Assembly: GCA_022826805.1 (NCBI GenBank)
Contig: JAJDUH010000071.1
Coordinates: 16,947-80,946 of the forward strand
Direction of reading: 5' to 3'
Length of the DNA: 64,000 bases
Origin: Candidatus Poribacteria bacterium
Lineage (GTDB): Bacteria; Poribacteria; WGA-4E; WGA-3G
In this document: one piece after another, positions 53,758 through 61,553 of the stretch
Layout of the letters: every line of letters begins with the position of its first letter
Numbering within the stretch: the stretch's first letter is position 1
Translations under genes and position numbers: made by a program
The notes under the pieces: model-generated
What the model was told of the DNA's origin: nothing
What the model saw: the letters and a program-made list of their open reading frames with translations, nothing else
Database searches by the model: none

Positions 53758-54750
53758 CTATGACGTTACAATCGCTGCATCAATCATGTGATAGCCCGTC
53801 GCACCAACAGGTTCTACTTCAATGCCGATTTCGTCTTGAGTAACACCGCTGTGGGCGGTAGCTCTCGCATAGATTTCAACAGGTTCTGATTTCTCCGGCA
53901 CCTGCCAATCCCATTTCCAGAGCACCCATGCGAGCGGTGAATCCTTCGCCCAAATTTCTGCCTCTTCCCACGTTTGTCCGTAATCGATGCTAACCTCGAC
54001 TTTTTTGATACCGCCGTGGTTGCCCGCATCAAATGCTGCACCACTGACCGTATAAACTTTACCGCCTGTAATCTCTTCACCTTCACTTGGTGTTCCAATC
54101 ATGGTGGCAAGTTTCACCTGCGCGATTGGATCCCAGCCACGTTTCTCCCAATAACTTTCGTGTTCCGCCGCCAATTGGATGTTGACGATCCATTTCGGAT
54201 TTTTCGTGCCGTAGTTTCCAGGGTTCAGCAGACGTATCGGAAAACCGTGTTCCGTAGGAAGCGGAACACCGTTCATCTCATAAGCGAGGAGTGTCTCTGC
54301 CTCCATCGCCTCTTCCAACGGAATTGCTGTGTGATAGCCATCTGCACAGCGGAAAACGACGACTTTGGCTTCAGGTTTCGGACCGACTTTCTCAAGCAGA
54401 TCGCGCAGGCGGATCCCTTTCCAGTTTGCATTGCTCATCTGTTCCGTACCGATCGGGTCTCCGATACATTTCAGAGTCCGCATCGCCGTAACAGGTTCCA
54501 TTGCCGTTAGGTCTTCAAGCCGTAAGGGCGGCATCGGTTTCTCAATCAATCCAGTGATTACCATGCGCCAGGATGCAGCATCAAGCACAGCCGGGTCACC
54601 GATCTGTAGAATATAGAAGTCAGCGTTCGGTGTTATTAGCGTGCTCGGCTTCAGGGATGGCATCGATGCCGTCTCTCCTTCCAGTCGAAGCGGCAAAACC
54701 ATGCCTGCGGCACTAATCGCGCTCAGTTTTATGAACCTGCGTCTCTTCAT
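53758..54750 (-). CDS. Tat-exported molybdopterin oxidoreductase (sulfite oxidase/MsrP-like)
   Basis: 330 residues. MKRRRFIKLSAISAAG is a twin-arginine signal. The Moco domain has PMPPLRLEDLTAMEPVTAMRTLKCIGDPIG, where the Cys in TLKCIGDP (about 94) is the Mo ligand, and an RLLNPGNYGTKNPKWI segment. The C-terminal Ig-like domain (GGKVYTVSGAAFDAGNHGGIKKVEVSIDYGQTWEEAEI) matches the sulfite-oxidase dimerisation domain. Expected activity is periplasmic sulfite or sulfoxide oxidation/reduction. The small membrane protein upstream overlaps by 38 bases and may be coupled. Confidence 0.88.
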   Translation of the reverse strand: MKRRRFIKLSAISAAGMVLPLRLEGETASMPSLKPSTLITPNADFYILQIGDPAVLDAASWRMVITGLIEKPMPPLRLEDLTAMEPVTAMRTLKCIGDPIGTEQMSNANWKGIRLRDLLEKVGPKPEAKVVVFRCADGYHTAIPLEEAMEAETLLAYEMNGVPLPTEHGFPIRLLNPGNYGTKNPKWIVNIQLAAEHESYWEKRGWDPIAQVKLATMIGTPSEGEEITGGKVYTVSGAAFDAGNHGGIKKVEVSIDYGQTWEEAEIWAKDSPLAWVLWKWDWQVPEKSEPVEIYARATAHSGVTQDEIGIEVEPVGATGYHMIDAAIVTS

Positions 54751-54937
54751 TACGCCTCCTATTCGCTCGCATTCGCATTGTAATCTTTACAACACCTCTC
54801 ACCATAATCGCTGTGCCACCAATCAAAAAAAGTGGCAAGCCCCATGCCCAATCAAAAAAATAATAGGCGATAAAGGTGACACACATTAAGACGATGAGGG
54901 TATTCAGAAGTGTTCTATTTTCGTACCATTTCTGCAT
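54713..54937 (-). CDS. Small two-helix membrane protein
   Basis: 74 residues with two hydrophobic segments (LLNTLIVLMCVTFIAYYFF and GLPLFLIGGTAIMVRGVV) and a polar charged tail. It overlaps the start of the molybdopterin oxidoreductase by 38 bases, suggesting translational coupling. The start lacks a clear Shine-Dalgarno sequence, so confidence is moderate. It could be a membrane partner for the oxidoreductase, but it has no heme-binding pattern. Confidence 0.5.
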   Translation of the reverse strand: MQKWYENRTLLNTLIVLMCVTFIAYYFFDWAWGLPLFLIGGTAIMVRGVVKITMRMRANRRRNEETQVHKTERD

Positions 54938-54989
54938 CTGTTTAGGGAGCTCTAAGAGTAAATGAGCATTTGTTTATTGCGAAATATAC

Positions 54990-55595
54990 TTATGCTTTTT
55001 GGGATACCATACTTGAAAGAATGCCCAAAACCTTGTTGCATTCTGCAATTTGGTAGTCTGCCATATCAATATGCAGTTTTTGCCCTTCCAATTTGAGGAA
55101 CTGCCATTCTGTTCCTGTAGTAGTAGCACCATAAATAGAAGGGATATTATTCTCTTTTTCCTGATTAAAACGCTGTGCAGCGAGCATTTCAGCAACACAT
55201 TGTCCTAACCCGAGTTTGGGCTCCGCATTCTTCGCCTCAACAAGTGTGATGATAGGTGCCTCAAGGAAAAATTGGCTTGGAGATAGACTGACTAAGAAAT
55301 CGCAGACCCCGGTTAATCCGCTTTCAACGTCAACGCTAAAGTCAATCCCTGAAAAGAGACTGATGTGGCGATCAAAATGCTCGCGGAGTTCTATCAGAAC
55401 GTTAGCAACTATCATTTCTGATCTTGCCTTTTCTGTCCCTATAGCAACGGCTAATGGCACATTGCGCTCCAACGCCGTGGTGAGATGGGTGCTTGGAGTC
55501 ACTGGTTCTATTTCTGCAAAGATACCCGCAGATTCGACCTTTTCAAGTTGAAACGTCGTTACTACTGATTCTAAGGTAAAGTTGCTGTAAGCCAT
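54990..55595 (-). CDS. Possible PD-(D/E)XK nuclease-like protein
   Basis: The track begins at 55664 with a hydrophobic run; ATG at 55595 (MAYSNFTLESV) gives a 201-residue soluble protein and is preferred. LTGVCDFLVSLS (D about 98) followed by APIITLVEAKNAEPKLGLGQCVAEMLAAQRF (E-x-K about 119-121) is the D...ExK arrangement of restriction-like folds, then YGATTTGTEWQFLKLEG. This is a common pattern in uncharacterised proteins of cyanobacteria and other phyla. Role unknown. Confidence 0.6.
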   Translation of the reverse strand: MAYSNFTLESVVTTFQLEKVESAGIFAEIEPVTPSTHLTTALERNVPLAVAIGTEKARSEMIVANVLIELREHFDRHISLFSGIDFSVDVESGLTGVCDFLVSLSPSQFFLEAPIITLVEAKNAEPKLGLGQCVAEMLAAQRFNQEKENNIPSIYGATTTGTEWQFLKLEGQKLHIDMADYQIAECNKVLGILSSMVSQKA

Positions 55596-55696
55596 ATGAA
55601 AGTCTCTGCTTTTTGTAGTTGTCGCTATAACGCTCCAAGATAATAGAAATAATACTATATCCATAGCCGAATGTCAACGAAAAATAAACGCATCTT

Positions 55697-55727
55697 CTGT
55701 AGGAGAGAACTCCGATTCCCGACTTCT
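55697..55727. repeat. GTAG hairpin, GGGAACTCTGATTCCC type, copy 2
   Basis: CTGTAGGAGAGAACTCCGAT followed by TCCCG is a diverged copy of 42966-42996, in the long gap before the sulfatase gene. The rest of the gap (55596-55927) holds CTGACAACTTGTAACTAACC-type repeats and no gene. Confidence 0.7.
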
Positions 55728-55927
55728 CCCTGTATGAGCGACCTATTCAGACAGCGAACTCATCCTGCAAAACCTGATTTTGATAATCCCAATTATACCC
55801 TCTGACAACTGACAACTTGTAACTAACCACCACTAACGAATTGCCTTTTTTTTCTAAAATTGCTATTCTATTCCTATATATTTACCTACAAGTCAAAACC
55901 TTTTTACCGAAAGGACCGGAATCCCTC

Positions 55928-57415
55928 ATGGCAAAGCAACCGAATATTCTTTTACTCATGACCGACCAGCAGCGTTTTGACACAATCGGTGCGCTTGGCA
56001 ATCCCCTTATTCAGACACCCGGTCTGGATCGTATCGTCCGAGGGGGCACGAGTTTCACTTCAACCTACTGTCCGTCTCCTGTGTGTGTAGCCTCGCGCTG
56101 CAGTTTCCTGCTTGGACAGTGGCCCCACGAGACAGGATGTACGAACAATTCACCAATGCCGCAGGATCGCGTCTCGGTGATGGAATTGCTGAACGAAGCC
56201 GGTTATCAGACACACGGTATCGGTAAGATGCACTTCTCGCCACAAAGCCGCAAGATGTGGGGATTTGAAACGAGAGACTATTCTGAGGAAGGACCCGGTC
56301 CCGATGACTTTACAGAATTCCTACATGAAAACGGCTACAACCATATTGTTGCGCCGCACGGTGAACGCAGCGAGTACTACTACATCCCACAACCTTCGCA
56401 GCTTCCCGCTCGCTTGCATCATACACAGTGGGTAGGAGATAGAACGCTCCAATTCCTATCGCAACGCGAGACAAGCCGACCCTTCTTGTGTTGGAGCAGC
56501 TTTATCAAGCCACATCCACCATTTGAATCACCTGTACCGTGGAGCCGACTCTATCGCACAGTCGAAATGCCGTTCCCCTTCCTGCCACCCGATTATAAGC
56601 ATTTGCATACCTACTGGAACCGGCATCAAAATCGCTATAAATACCGGGACCAAGGACGGGATATGAATCTGCTGCGGACAATGCGCGCCGCCTACTATGC
56701 TGCCATCTCCTTCATCGATTATCAAGTGAATCGAATCCTCGACTATCTTGAATCGGAAGGTGAGTTAGATAACACATTAATTTTGTACACCTCAGATCAC
56801 GGAGAGTTACTCGGCGACTATGATTGCTACGGAAAACGTGCCTTCCTTGACGCAGCCGCTCGGATTCCGCTCCTTGTCCGTTATCCTGAGCGTTTTCAAG
56901 CAAACGTACAGTGCGATACACCAACGAGTCTTGTGGATGTGCTCCCGACCTGTCTCGGCGCAGCAGATCTACCGTTACAGGCAGACAGGAGTGGGGTTGA
57001 CCTTGCGGATATTGCCGTGGGGGATGCACAGCGGGATGCAATCATTGGGCAATTGGGGCAGGAAGGCACGGGGCTTTATATGCTCTTAACGAGTGAATAC
57101 AAATACATCTATTCTGCTGCCGATCGCAGCGAATGGCTTTTCAGGCGTCTACAGGACAAGCTTGACGAACGCAATCTTGCAGGTAATCCTGCCTACAACA
57201 CAACGCTCAACGCCTATCGCAAACGTTTGATTGAGTGGTTCCGTAATGATGGTTATGAAGCTCCGCTTGATGGCAATGGATGGCGAGAGTTCCCATTACC
57301 CCTTGAGCCTGAGAACCCGGATGCAGGTCAACTCTTCCAAGATGGACGTTCCGTGAGCGATCAGTTTCCATCGGGCTATTCACCGAACGTGGATACGCTT
57401 AGGTCTTCATCTTAA
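55928..57415 (+). CDS. Sulfatase (alkaline phosphatase superfamily)
   Basis: The track starts at 55841; ATG at 55928 follows AAAGGACCGG and begins AKQPNILLLMTDQQRFDTIG, the metal-binding Asp motif. The sulfatase signature is SPVCVASRCSFLLGQ (about 50-64): Cys in C-x-A-x-R is converted to formylglycine. TSDHGELLGDYD carries the later metal ligands. There is no signal peptide, so unlike many sulfatases it may be cytoplasmic. Arylsulfatase or choline-sulfatase-like activity is possible. No formylglycine-generating enzyme is in the window. Confidence 0.88.
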   Translation: MAKQPNILLLMTDQQRFDTIGALGNPLIQTPGLDRIVRGGTSFTSTYCPSPVCVASRCSFLLGQWPHETGCTNNSPMPQDRVSVMELLNEAGYQTHGIGKMHFSPQSRKMWGFETRDYSEEGPGPDDFTEFLHENGYNHIVAPHGERSEYYYIPQPSQLPARLHHTQWVGDRTLQFLSQRETSRPFLCWSSFIKPHPPFESPVPWSRLYRTVEMPFPFLPPDYKHLHTYWNRHQNRYKYRDQGRDMNLLRTMRAAYYAAISFIDYQVNRILDYLESEGELDNTLILYTSDHGELLGDYDCYGKRAFLDAAARIPLLVRYPERFQANVQCDTPTSLVDVLPTCLGAADLPLQADRSGVDLADIAVGDAQRDAIIGQLGQEGTGLYMLLTSEYKYIYSAADRSEWLFRRLQDKLDERNLAGNPAYNTTLNAYRKRLIEWFRNDGYEAPLDGNGWREFPLPLEPENPDAGQLFQDGRSVSDQFPSGYSPNVDTLRSSS

Positions 57416-57795
57416 CATGAATTGCGTATTTGTAGCACAAACTTTTATGGTAAACCAGATAAATAAACAGACATTTCACCCCAACCTGGTAGGTGCGGTT
57501 TTGCGGCGTACTCGACCCGGTGAATGCCCGGGCAAGTCCACACGGACTTGATACCGTTGATTTAGGCATTCATACCCGGTGAAGTCCATACGGACTTCAT
57601 ACCCGGTGAAGCCTTTATAGGCTTCATACCGTTGATTTGATTCTGATTCATGCGATGTGCATTTCAACCGCACCCGCAGCGTGCCATACGCGCACGCTGC
57701 GTTGATTCGCTGAGTGTCCAATTAATTCTAAGGTGTACCATAATTTGCGCCTTAGCTGAAACAAGTTTAGACATCTCGTCCAGCAAATCGAAATT
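57416..57795. other. Intergenic region holding array C
   Basis: No gene is supported; the ORF listed at 57650 is repeat-derived text running into the adenylate-forming gene. It contains a split GGTGCGGTT hairpin and array C. Confidence 0.7.
57489..57674. repeat. Hairpin array C inside a split GGTGCGGTT hairpin
   Basis: GTAG (57489) and GGTGCGGTT (57492-57500) are separated from AACCGCACC (57666-57674) by 165 bases; the same arms are 3 bases apart at 24609-24629. Between them lie GAATGCC (57522) and its partner GGCATTC (57565-57571), themselves enclosing CAAGTCC/GGACTTG, and further GAAGTCC/GGACTTC and GAAGCCT/AGGCTTC hairpins with spacers ATACCCGGT and tail ATACCGTTGATTTGATTCTGATT. Confidence 0.8.
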
Positions 57796-59133
57796 ATGCC
57801 AATTCGTCGTTCTCTCAAAATGCTACTCTCAAAAATGGCGTGGCATTCCTACAATACCTATCGCAAAGGTGCCTATTACCGTTCCCAACTCTCACAAACG
57901 ATCGAGTTATTGGATGGGGCGCGCGAAGCGATTATGGAGTTTCAGACAGAACGCCTACAAAAACTCCTCCGACACGCATATCGGACAACTCCTTATTACC
58001 ATAAATTGCTAAAGACAGACGCGCCAGATATAACACAGATCCCCACACTTGAGAAACGGAACATCCGAGAACATTTGGAGCGTCTCTGTTCTGGAGCCTT
58101 TACAGCACAAGAACGTATCAAGAACGCCACTGGTGGTTCGACAGGGACACCGCTTACTTTCTATCAGGGGAGATATTATTGGAATCAACGCAACTTGAGT
58201 GTCTACTATTTCGATCGATGGGCAGGTTGGAATCCCGGTGAACCCCAACTGGTGGTCTGGGGAGCACCAGCGGATATGGAAGGCGATGCGCGCTGGAAAC
58301 ATAAGTTCAATGAATTTTGGCGAAATCAGTATTGGCTCAATGGGTTTTATCTCACACAGAGAACGATGCGAAACGCTTACGAGAAAATGGAGCGCGCTCG
58401 CCCACAGACAATACTCGCCTATCCGTCCTCGCTTTATCAGTTTGCAAGATTTGTCTTTGAAAACGGCTTGAAGCCGAGATGGGGACTGAAAGGGATTATC
58501 TCCTCAGCGGAGATGTTACATCCGCATTACCGAGATTTGGCGGAAACTGTTTTTACGACTAAGGTCTTCAACCGCTATGGTGGGCGGGAAGTCGGCTTAA
58601 TTGCGATGGAATGCACGGAAGGCAGGATGCATATCAACTGCCGAGACATCTACCTTGAAATAGATAGCCCCAATCCATACACCATACCTGGAGAGATACT
58701 CATTACGCAACTCAATAACTATGTGATGCCTTTTATTCGCTATCGGATTGGAGACATCGGCATGCTCTCTGACGAAATCTGTCCATGTGGCAATGAATTG
58801 CCTATTTTGGCAGACCTATTCGGACGTTCCACTGCGACTTTCCGAACGAGGACCGGGACCCTAATACACGGCGGCTATTTTACACAACGATTCTATCATG
58901 TTACAGGTGTGAACCAATTCCAGCTCATCCAGGAGACACTGAGGCGCTGTGTCTTGAAACTGGTTATTGACGAACAATGGACGGAAGAAACACGCCGTTA
59001 TCTGATCCAGAGCATCCAGGAGGTGCTCGGCGGAGATGTCGTTGTTGCAGTAGAATTTGTAAAGGAGATTCCGCTGCCTACTTCAGGCAAGCGGGAATTC
59101 ACGATTTCAAAAGTAACCGCCGGCAGTGATTAA
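57796..59133 (+). CDS. CapK/PaaK-like adenylate-forming enzyme
   Basis: 445 residues. The AMP-binding P-loop-like motif GGSTGTPL is at about 112. FNRYGGREVGLIAMEC (about 260) is the A5-like motif, RYRIGDIGM the A7-like motif, and a C-terminal SGKREF the A10-like motif with its Lys. It belongs to the phenylacetate-CoA ligase/CapK group, whose members activate aromatic or polysaccharide-related acids. The stop overlaps the stop of the minus-strand fusion gene by 4 bases. Substrate unknown. Confidence 0.85.
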   Translation: MPIRRSLKMLLSKMAWHSYNTYRKGAYYRSQLSQTIELLDGAREAIMEFQTERLQKLLRHAYRTTPYYHKLLKTDAPDITQIPTLEKRNIREHLERLCSGAFTAQERIKNATGGSTGTPLTFYQGRYYWNQRNLSVYYFDRWAGWNPGEPQLVVWGAPADMEGDARWKHKFNEFWRNQYWLNGFYLTQRTMRNAYEKMERARPQTILAYPSSLYQFARFVFENGLKPRWGLKGIISSAEMLHPHYRDLAETVFTTKVFNRYGGREVGLIAMECTEGRMHINCRDIYLEIDSPNPYTIPGEILITQLNNYVMPFIRYRIGDIGMLSDEICPCGNELPILADLFGRSTATFRTRTGTLIHGGYFTQRFYHVTGVNQFQLIQETLRRCVLKLVIDEQWTEETRRYLIQSIQEVLGGDVVVAVEFVKEIPLPTSGKREFTISKVTAGSD

Positions 59134-61553
59134 ATATTTTTTCTACTGCAGAGTTCTCGCAGTGTTTCTGTACGCGCTGTTCCACCAGGAAGGTAAGCCA
59201 AAATCAATCCGTCAACCGGCAGACGCCGATCCGCGATGACCCCTGTGCTCTGTTCCGCAGTTATACCTTTAGAAAGCAACAGGTAGAATGTATCCTTTGC
59301 CCAACCGGGGGTTGTAAAGAAATTCCCTTGTCCTTTTGAAATAACCAGATCCACTTCCAACAACGCGTTGAAGAATTCCGGTGTCCCGTGATAGAGATTC
59401 GTGCCGATTGTCTTTGCCCCAGACGACATTAACCTGACGACCCCGTCCTGCATCCCAGTCTGTAGTTTTCGGAATTGCGGCAAATTTACGATCTCCTGTA
59501 GGTCCGCCACTGTTGCATCGTTGCTGGCATTGTCTGCTTTGCCAACAATTGTGATACGATGTCCGCATTCAATGAGATCTTGAACGAAGGCAATGTCGAA
59601 AATCACTTCGCCGTCGTTATCAACGAGCCAAACGATCTCCTGTGGTCTCCCGTCAATTACCCGCTCGCGAAACGTTTCATAGCAATCTATAGTGAAAGGT
59701 GCGTCAACCGCTGCACGCAACACTTCGGAAAAATAGTCAGGATTCGCTTGCAACCGCTTGACAACCCGCTCACTACTATAATCAATGATATTTCCTGTAA
59801 CAACCAACTTCAAGCGATGCAGCCAGTCGTTATCCCAGAACTCCGGTAGGAGTTCCAAAGCCGTCTTTCGTGCATGCAGTTTATCGTGGTGATAAGGGTT
59901 CAGGTTGCCTGTATGGAGGGTTACCATCTCAAAAATGCTTCCCCATATCTCTTCAGGCGTGAGTGCCTCAATCAGATAGGCACCGTTTGCCCGGCGCATG
60001 TCCAAAAATGTTTTCACTGCCTCGCACATAATCTGTTGTAATTCTGGTATACGTGTCGCACGTGGAATCAACTCTGAAGCACTATGCGATTGGATATGCT
60101 GTCGCAGCCCTTCCCAATCCGGTAATTCCTTCATCTCACCAAGATTAAAGACCCCAGGGTTATATCCTGACGGCACAATCTTATCAAAAACCGATTGCGG
60201 AACCGAAGGTGGTGCTTGCGCCGGTGGAACGCCGAGCGTTCGGTCTGCCAAAGTAATGCCAGATGGAATCACCGTCCCTCGCGCCACAACCGATGAGAGT
60301 TGAACCTCACTTCCAACGCTTACGGCGTCAAATGTGCAATTTTTAATCGTACTCGCAGTTGCAAGACCGTGCACTGGTGCTGACACTGTTTCGGATAGCG
60401 GGTTAGCTGCAAATATCGTATCGGTCGCAGAGACCTCTTCCAACCCAACCGCATCGCCCACCGTCGTCGCACCGAGCAGTGTGACGTTTTCGAGTCTGCA
60501 ATAGTCTCCAATCCGAACTTTTTCACCAAGATGCACCCTACCAATGAGGTAACACGCCATTCCAATCTCAATGTCCTCACTGCCCAATGTTATCTGTGCA
60601 GTCGGATCGACGCGAATCCCTTTCTGAGCAAGGAACTCGCGAGTCTGTGCAAGGGTCACCGTTTCACCCGATAGGACGTTCGACCAACGATTAACACCCG
60701 ACAACACCTCGCCGCGATAGATAAAAGCGTTTGTTTTCAAGCCGTCTTCATAGCAGTGACGTATCAGATCGACCTGGTGGAGTTCATTGTTTCGGTTTGC
60801 GTGCGGTTGTAACCGATGCATCCGTTCTAACAACGCGCTTTTCCGAATAAGTGTAATACCGGTGTTAGTATATGCCTCGCCTTTATGCCACCGGTCCCAC
60901 ATCTCCTGTTTTTCTGTCGCCGTCATGTCGTACCACTCTTTGGTTCCTATAAACTTCCCTTCTCCATCGAAGAAAAGTCCTCCTTTATCTACGACTGTTT
61001 CAGGGACTTTACCGCATAAAGTGACGTCCGCACCGGAAATAAAGTGGGAGAGTAACGTCTGCGCAAAAATATCTCTTTCCAAAAACGGCTCGTCGCCGAA
61101 CGACACCCCAACCCATTCAGCATCGGCCTCGCCGAGTGCAGGCAGTGCCGCTTGTAACGCACCACCCGTGCCGTTCATCTCTTCTTGGATACAGTAAACA
61201 GCATTGGGACCTAACAACTGTTCTGCAGTGCCGCTTTTCTCGATACGCGACACCATCTGTGGATTGATAACAACAATATCGGGACGCGTACCGGGCAGAT
61301 GCCGTCGAGAGCGTTGGAGCATATTTTCCTCGCCAAAGGTGATGTCCAGCGTTTTGCTCAGGCGTCCAGTGGGGTCAATACGAGTGCCTTTACCCGCAGC
61401 AAGCACCACCCACTGTGGGGTAAGGTAACTTTCAAGGGAATCTGTGGGGAGTGTCGATAGGAAAGTTTCAAGAGCATCGGTATCTGCTGAGATTGCCGCA
61501 AGGGTGTCTTTTAGTGGGCAACCGAGTAGGTTTTCAAGAAAGTGTGTCTTCAT
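59130..61553 (-). CDS. Fusion of GlmU-like nucleotidyltransferase, left-handed beta-helix and DUF89 phosphatase
   Basis: 807 residues. An N-terminal NTP-transferase domain has LAAGKGTRIDPTGRLSKTL (51-69), GTGGALQAALPAL and GVSFGDEPFL. A hexapeptide-type repeat region (about 310-460: ITLGSEDIEIGMACYLIGRVHLGEKVRIGDYC) is the acyltransferase-like helix. Residues about 495-800 are a DUF89 metal-dependent phosphatase: DMRRANGAYLIEALTPEEIWGS, DNDGEVIFD (about 643) and KGQGNF (about 742). DUF89 proteins remove phosphate from reactive or misplaced sugar phosphates. The fusion suggests coupled sugar-nucleotide synthesis and damage control. The gene abuts the second hsdM exactly (start at 61553, hsdM stop at 61554). 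Confidence 0.85.
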   Translation of the reverse strand: MKTHFLENLLGCPLKDTLAAISADTDALETFLSTLPTDSLESYLTPQWVVLAAGKGTRIDPTGRLSKTLDITFGEENMLQRSRRHLPGTRPDIVVINPQMVSRIEKSGTAEQLLGPNAVYCIQEEMNGTGGALQAALPALGEADAEWVGVSFGDEPFLERDIFAQTLLSHFISGADVTLCGKVPETVVDKGGLFFDGEGKFIGTKEWYDMTATEKQEMWDRWHKGEAYTNTGITLIRKSALLERMHRLQPHANRNNELHQVDLIRHCYEDGLKTNAFIYRGEVLSGVNRWSNVLSGETVTLAQTREFLAQKGIRVDPTAQITLGSEDIEIGMACYLIGRVHLGEKVRIGDYCRLENVTLLGATTVGDAVGLEEVSATDTIFAANPLSETVSAPVHGLATASTIKNCTFDAVSVGSEVQLSSVVARGTVIPSGITLADRTLGVPPAQAPPSVPQSVFDKIVPSGYNPGVFNLGEMKELPDWEGLRQHIQSHSASELIPRATRIPELQQIMCEAVKTFLDMRRANGAYLIEALTPEEIWGSIFEMVTLHTGNLNPYHHDKLHARKTALELLPEFWDNDWLHRLKLVVTGNIIDYSSERVVKRLQANPDYFSEVLRAAVDAPFTIDCYETFRERVIDGRPQEIVWLVDNDGEVIFDIAFVQDLIECGHRITIVGKADNASNDATVADLQEIVNLPQFRKLQTGMQDGVVRLMSSGAKTIGTNLYHGTPEFFNALLEVDLVISKGQGNFFTTPGWAKDTFYLLLSKGITAEQSTGVIADRRLPVDGLILAYLPGGTARTETLRELCSRKNI

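Noticed and set aside
57489-57674. Hairpin array considered as CRISPR
   Set aside because: Units are palindromic modules with conserved short spacers, not identical repeats with unique spacers, and no cas gene is present.
57650-58012. 120-residue ORF upstream of the CapK/PaaK-like gene
   Set aside because: Runs from repeat DNA into the coding region of the real gene in another frame.
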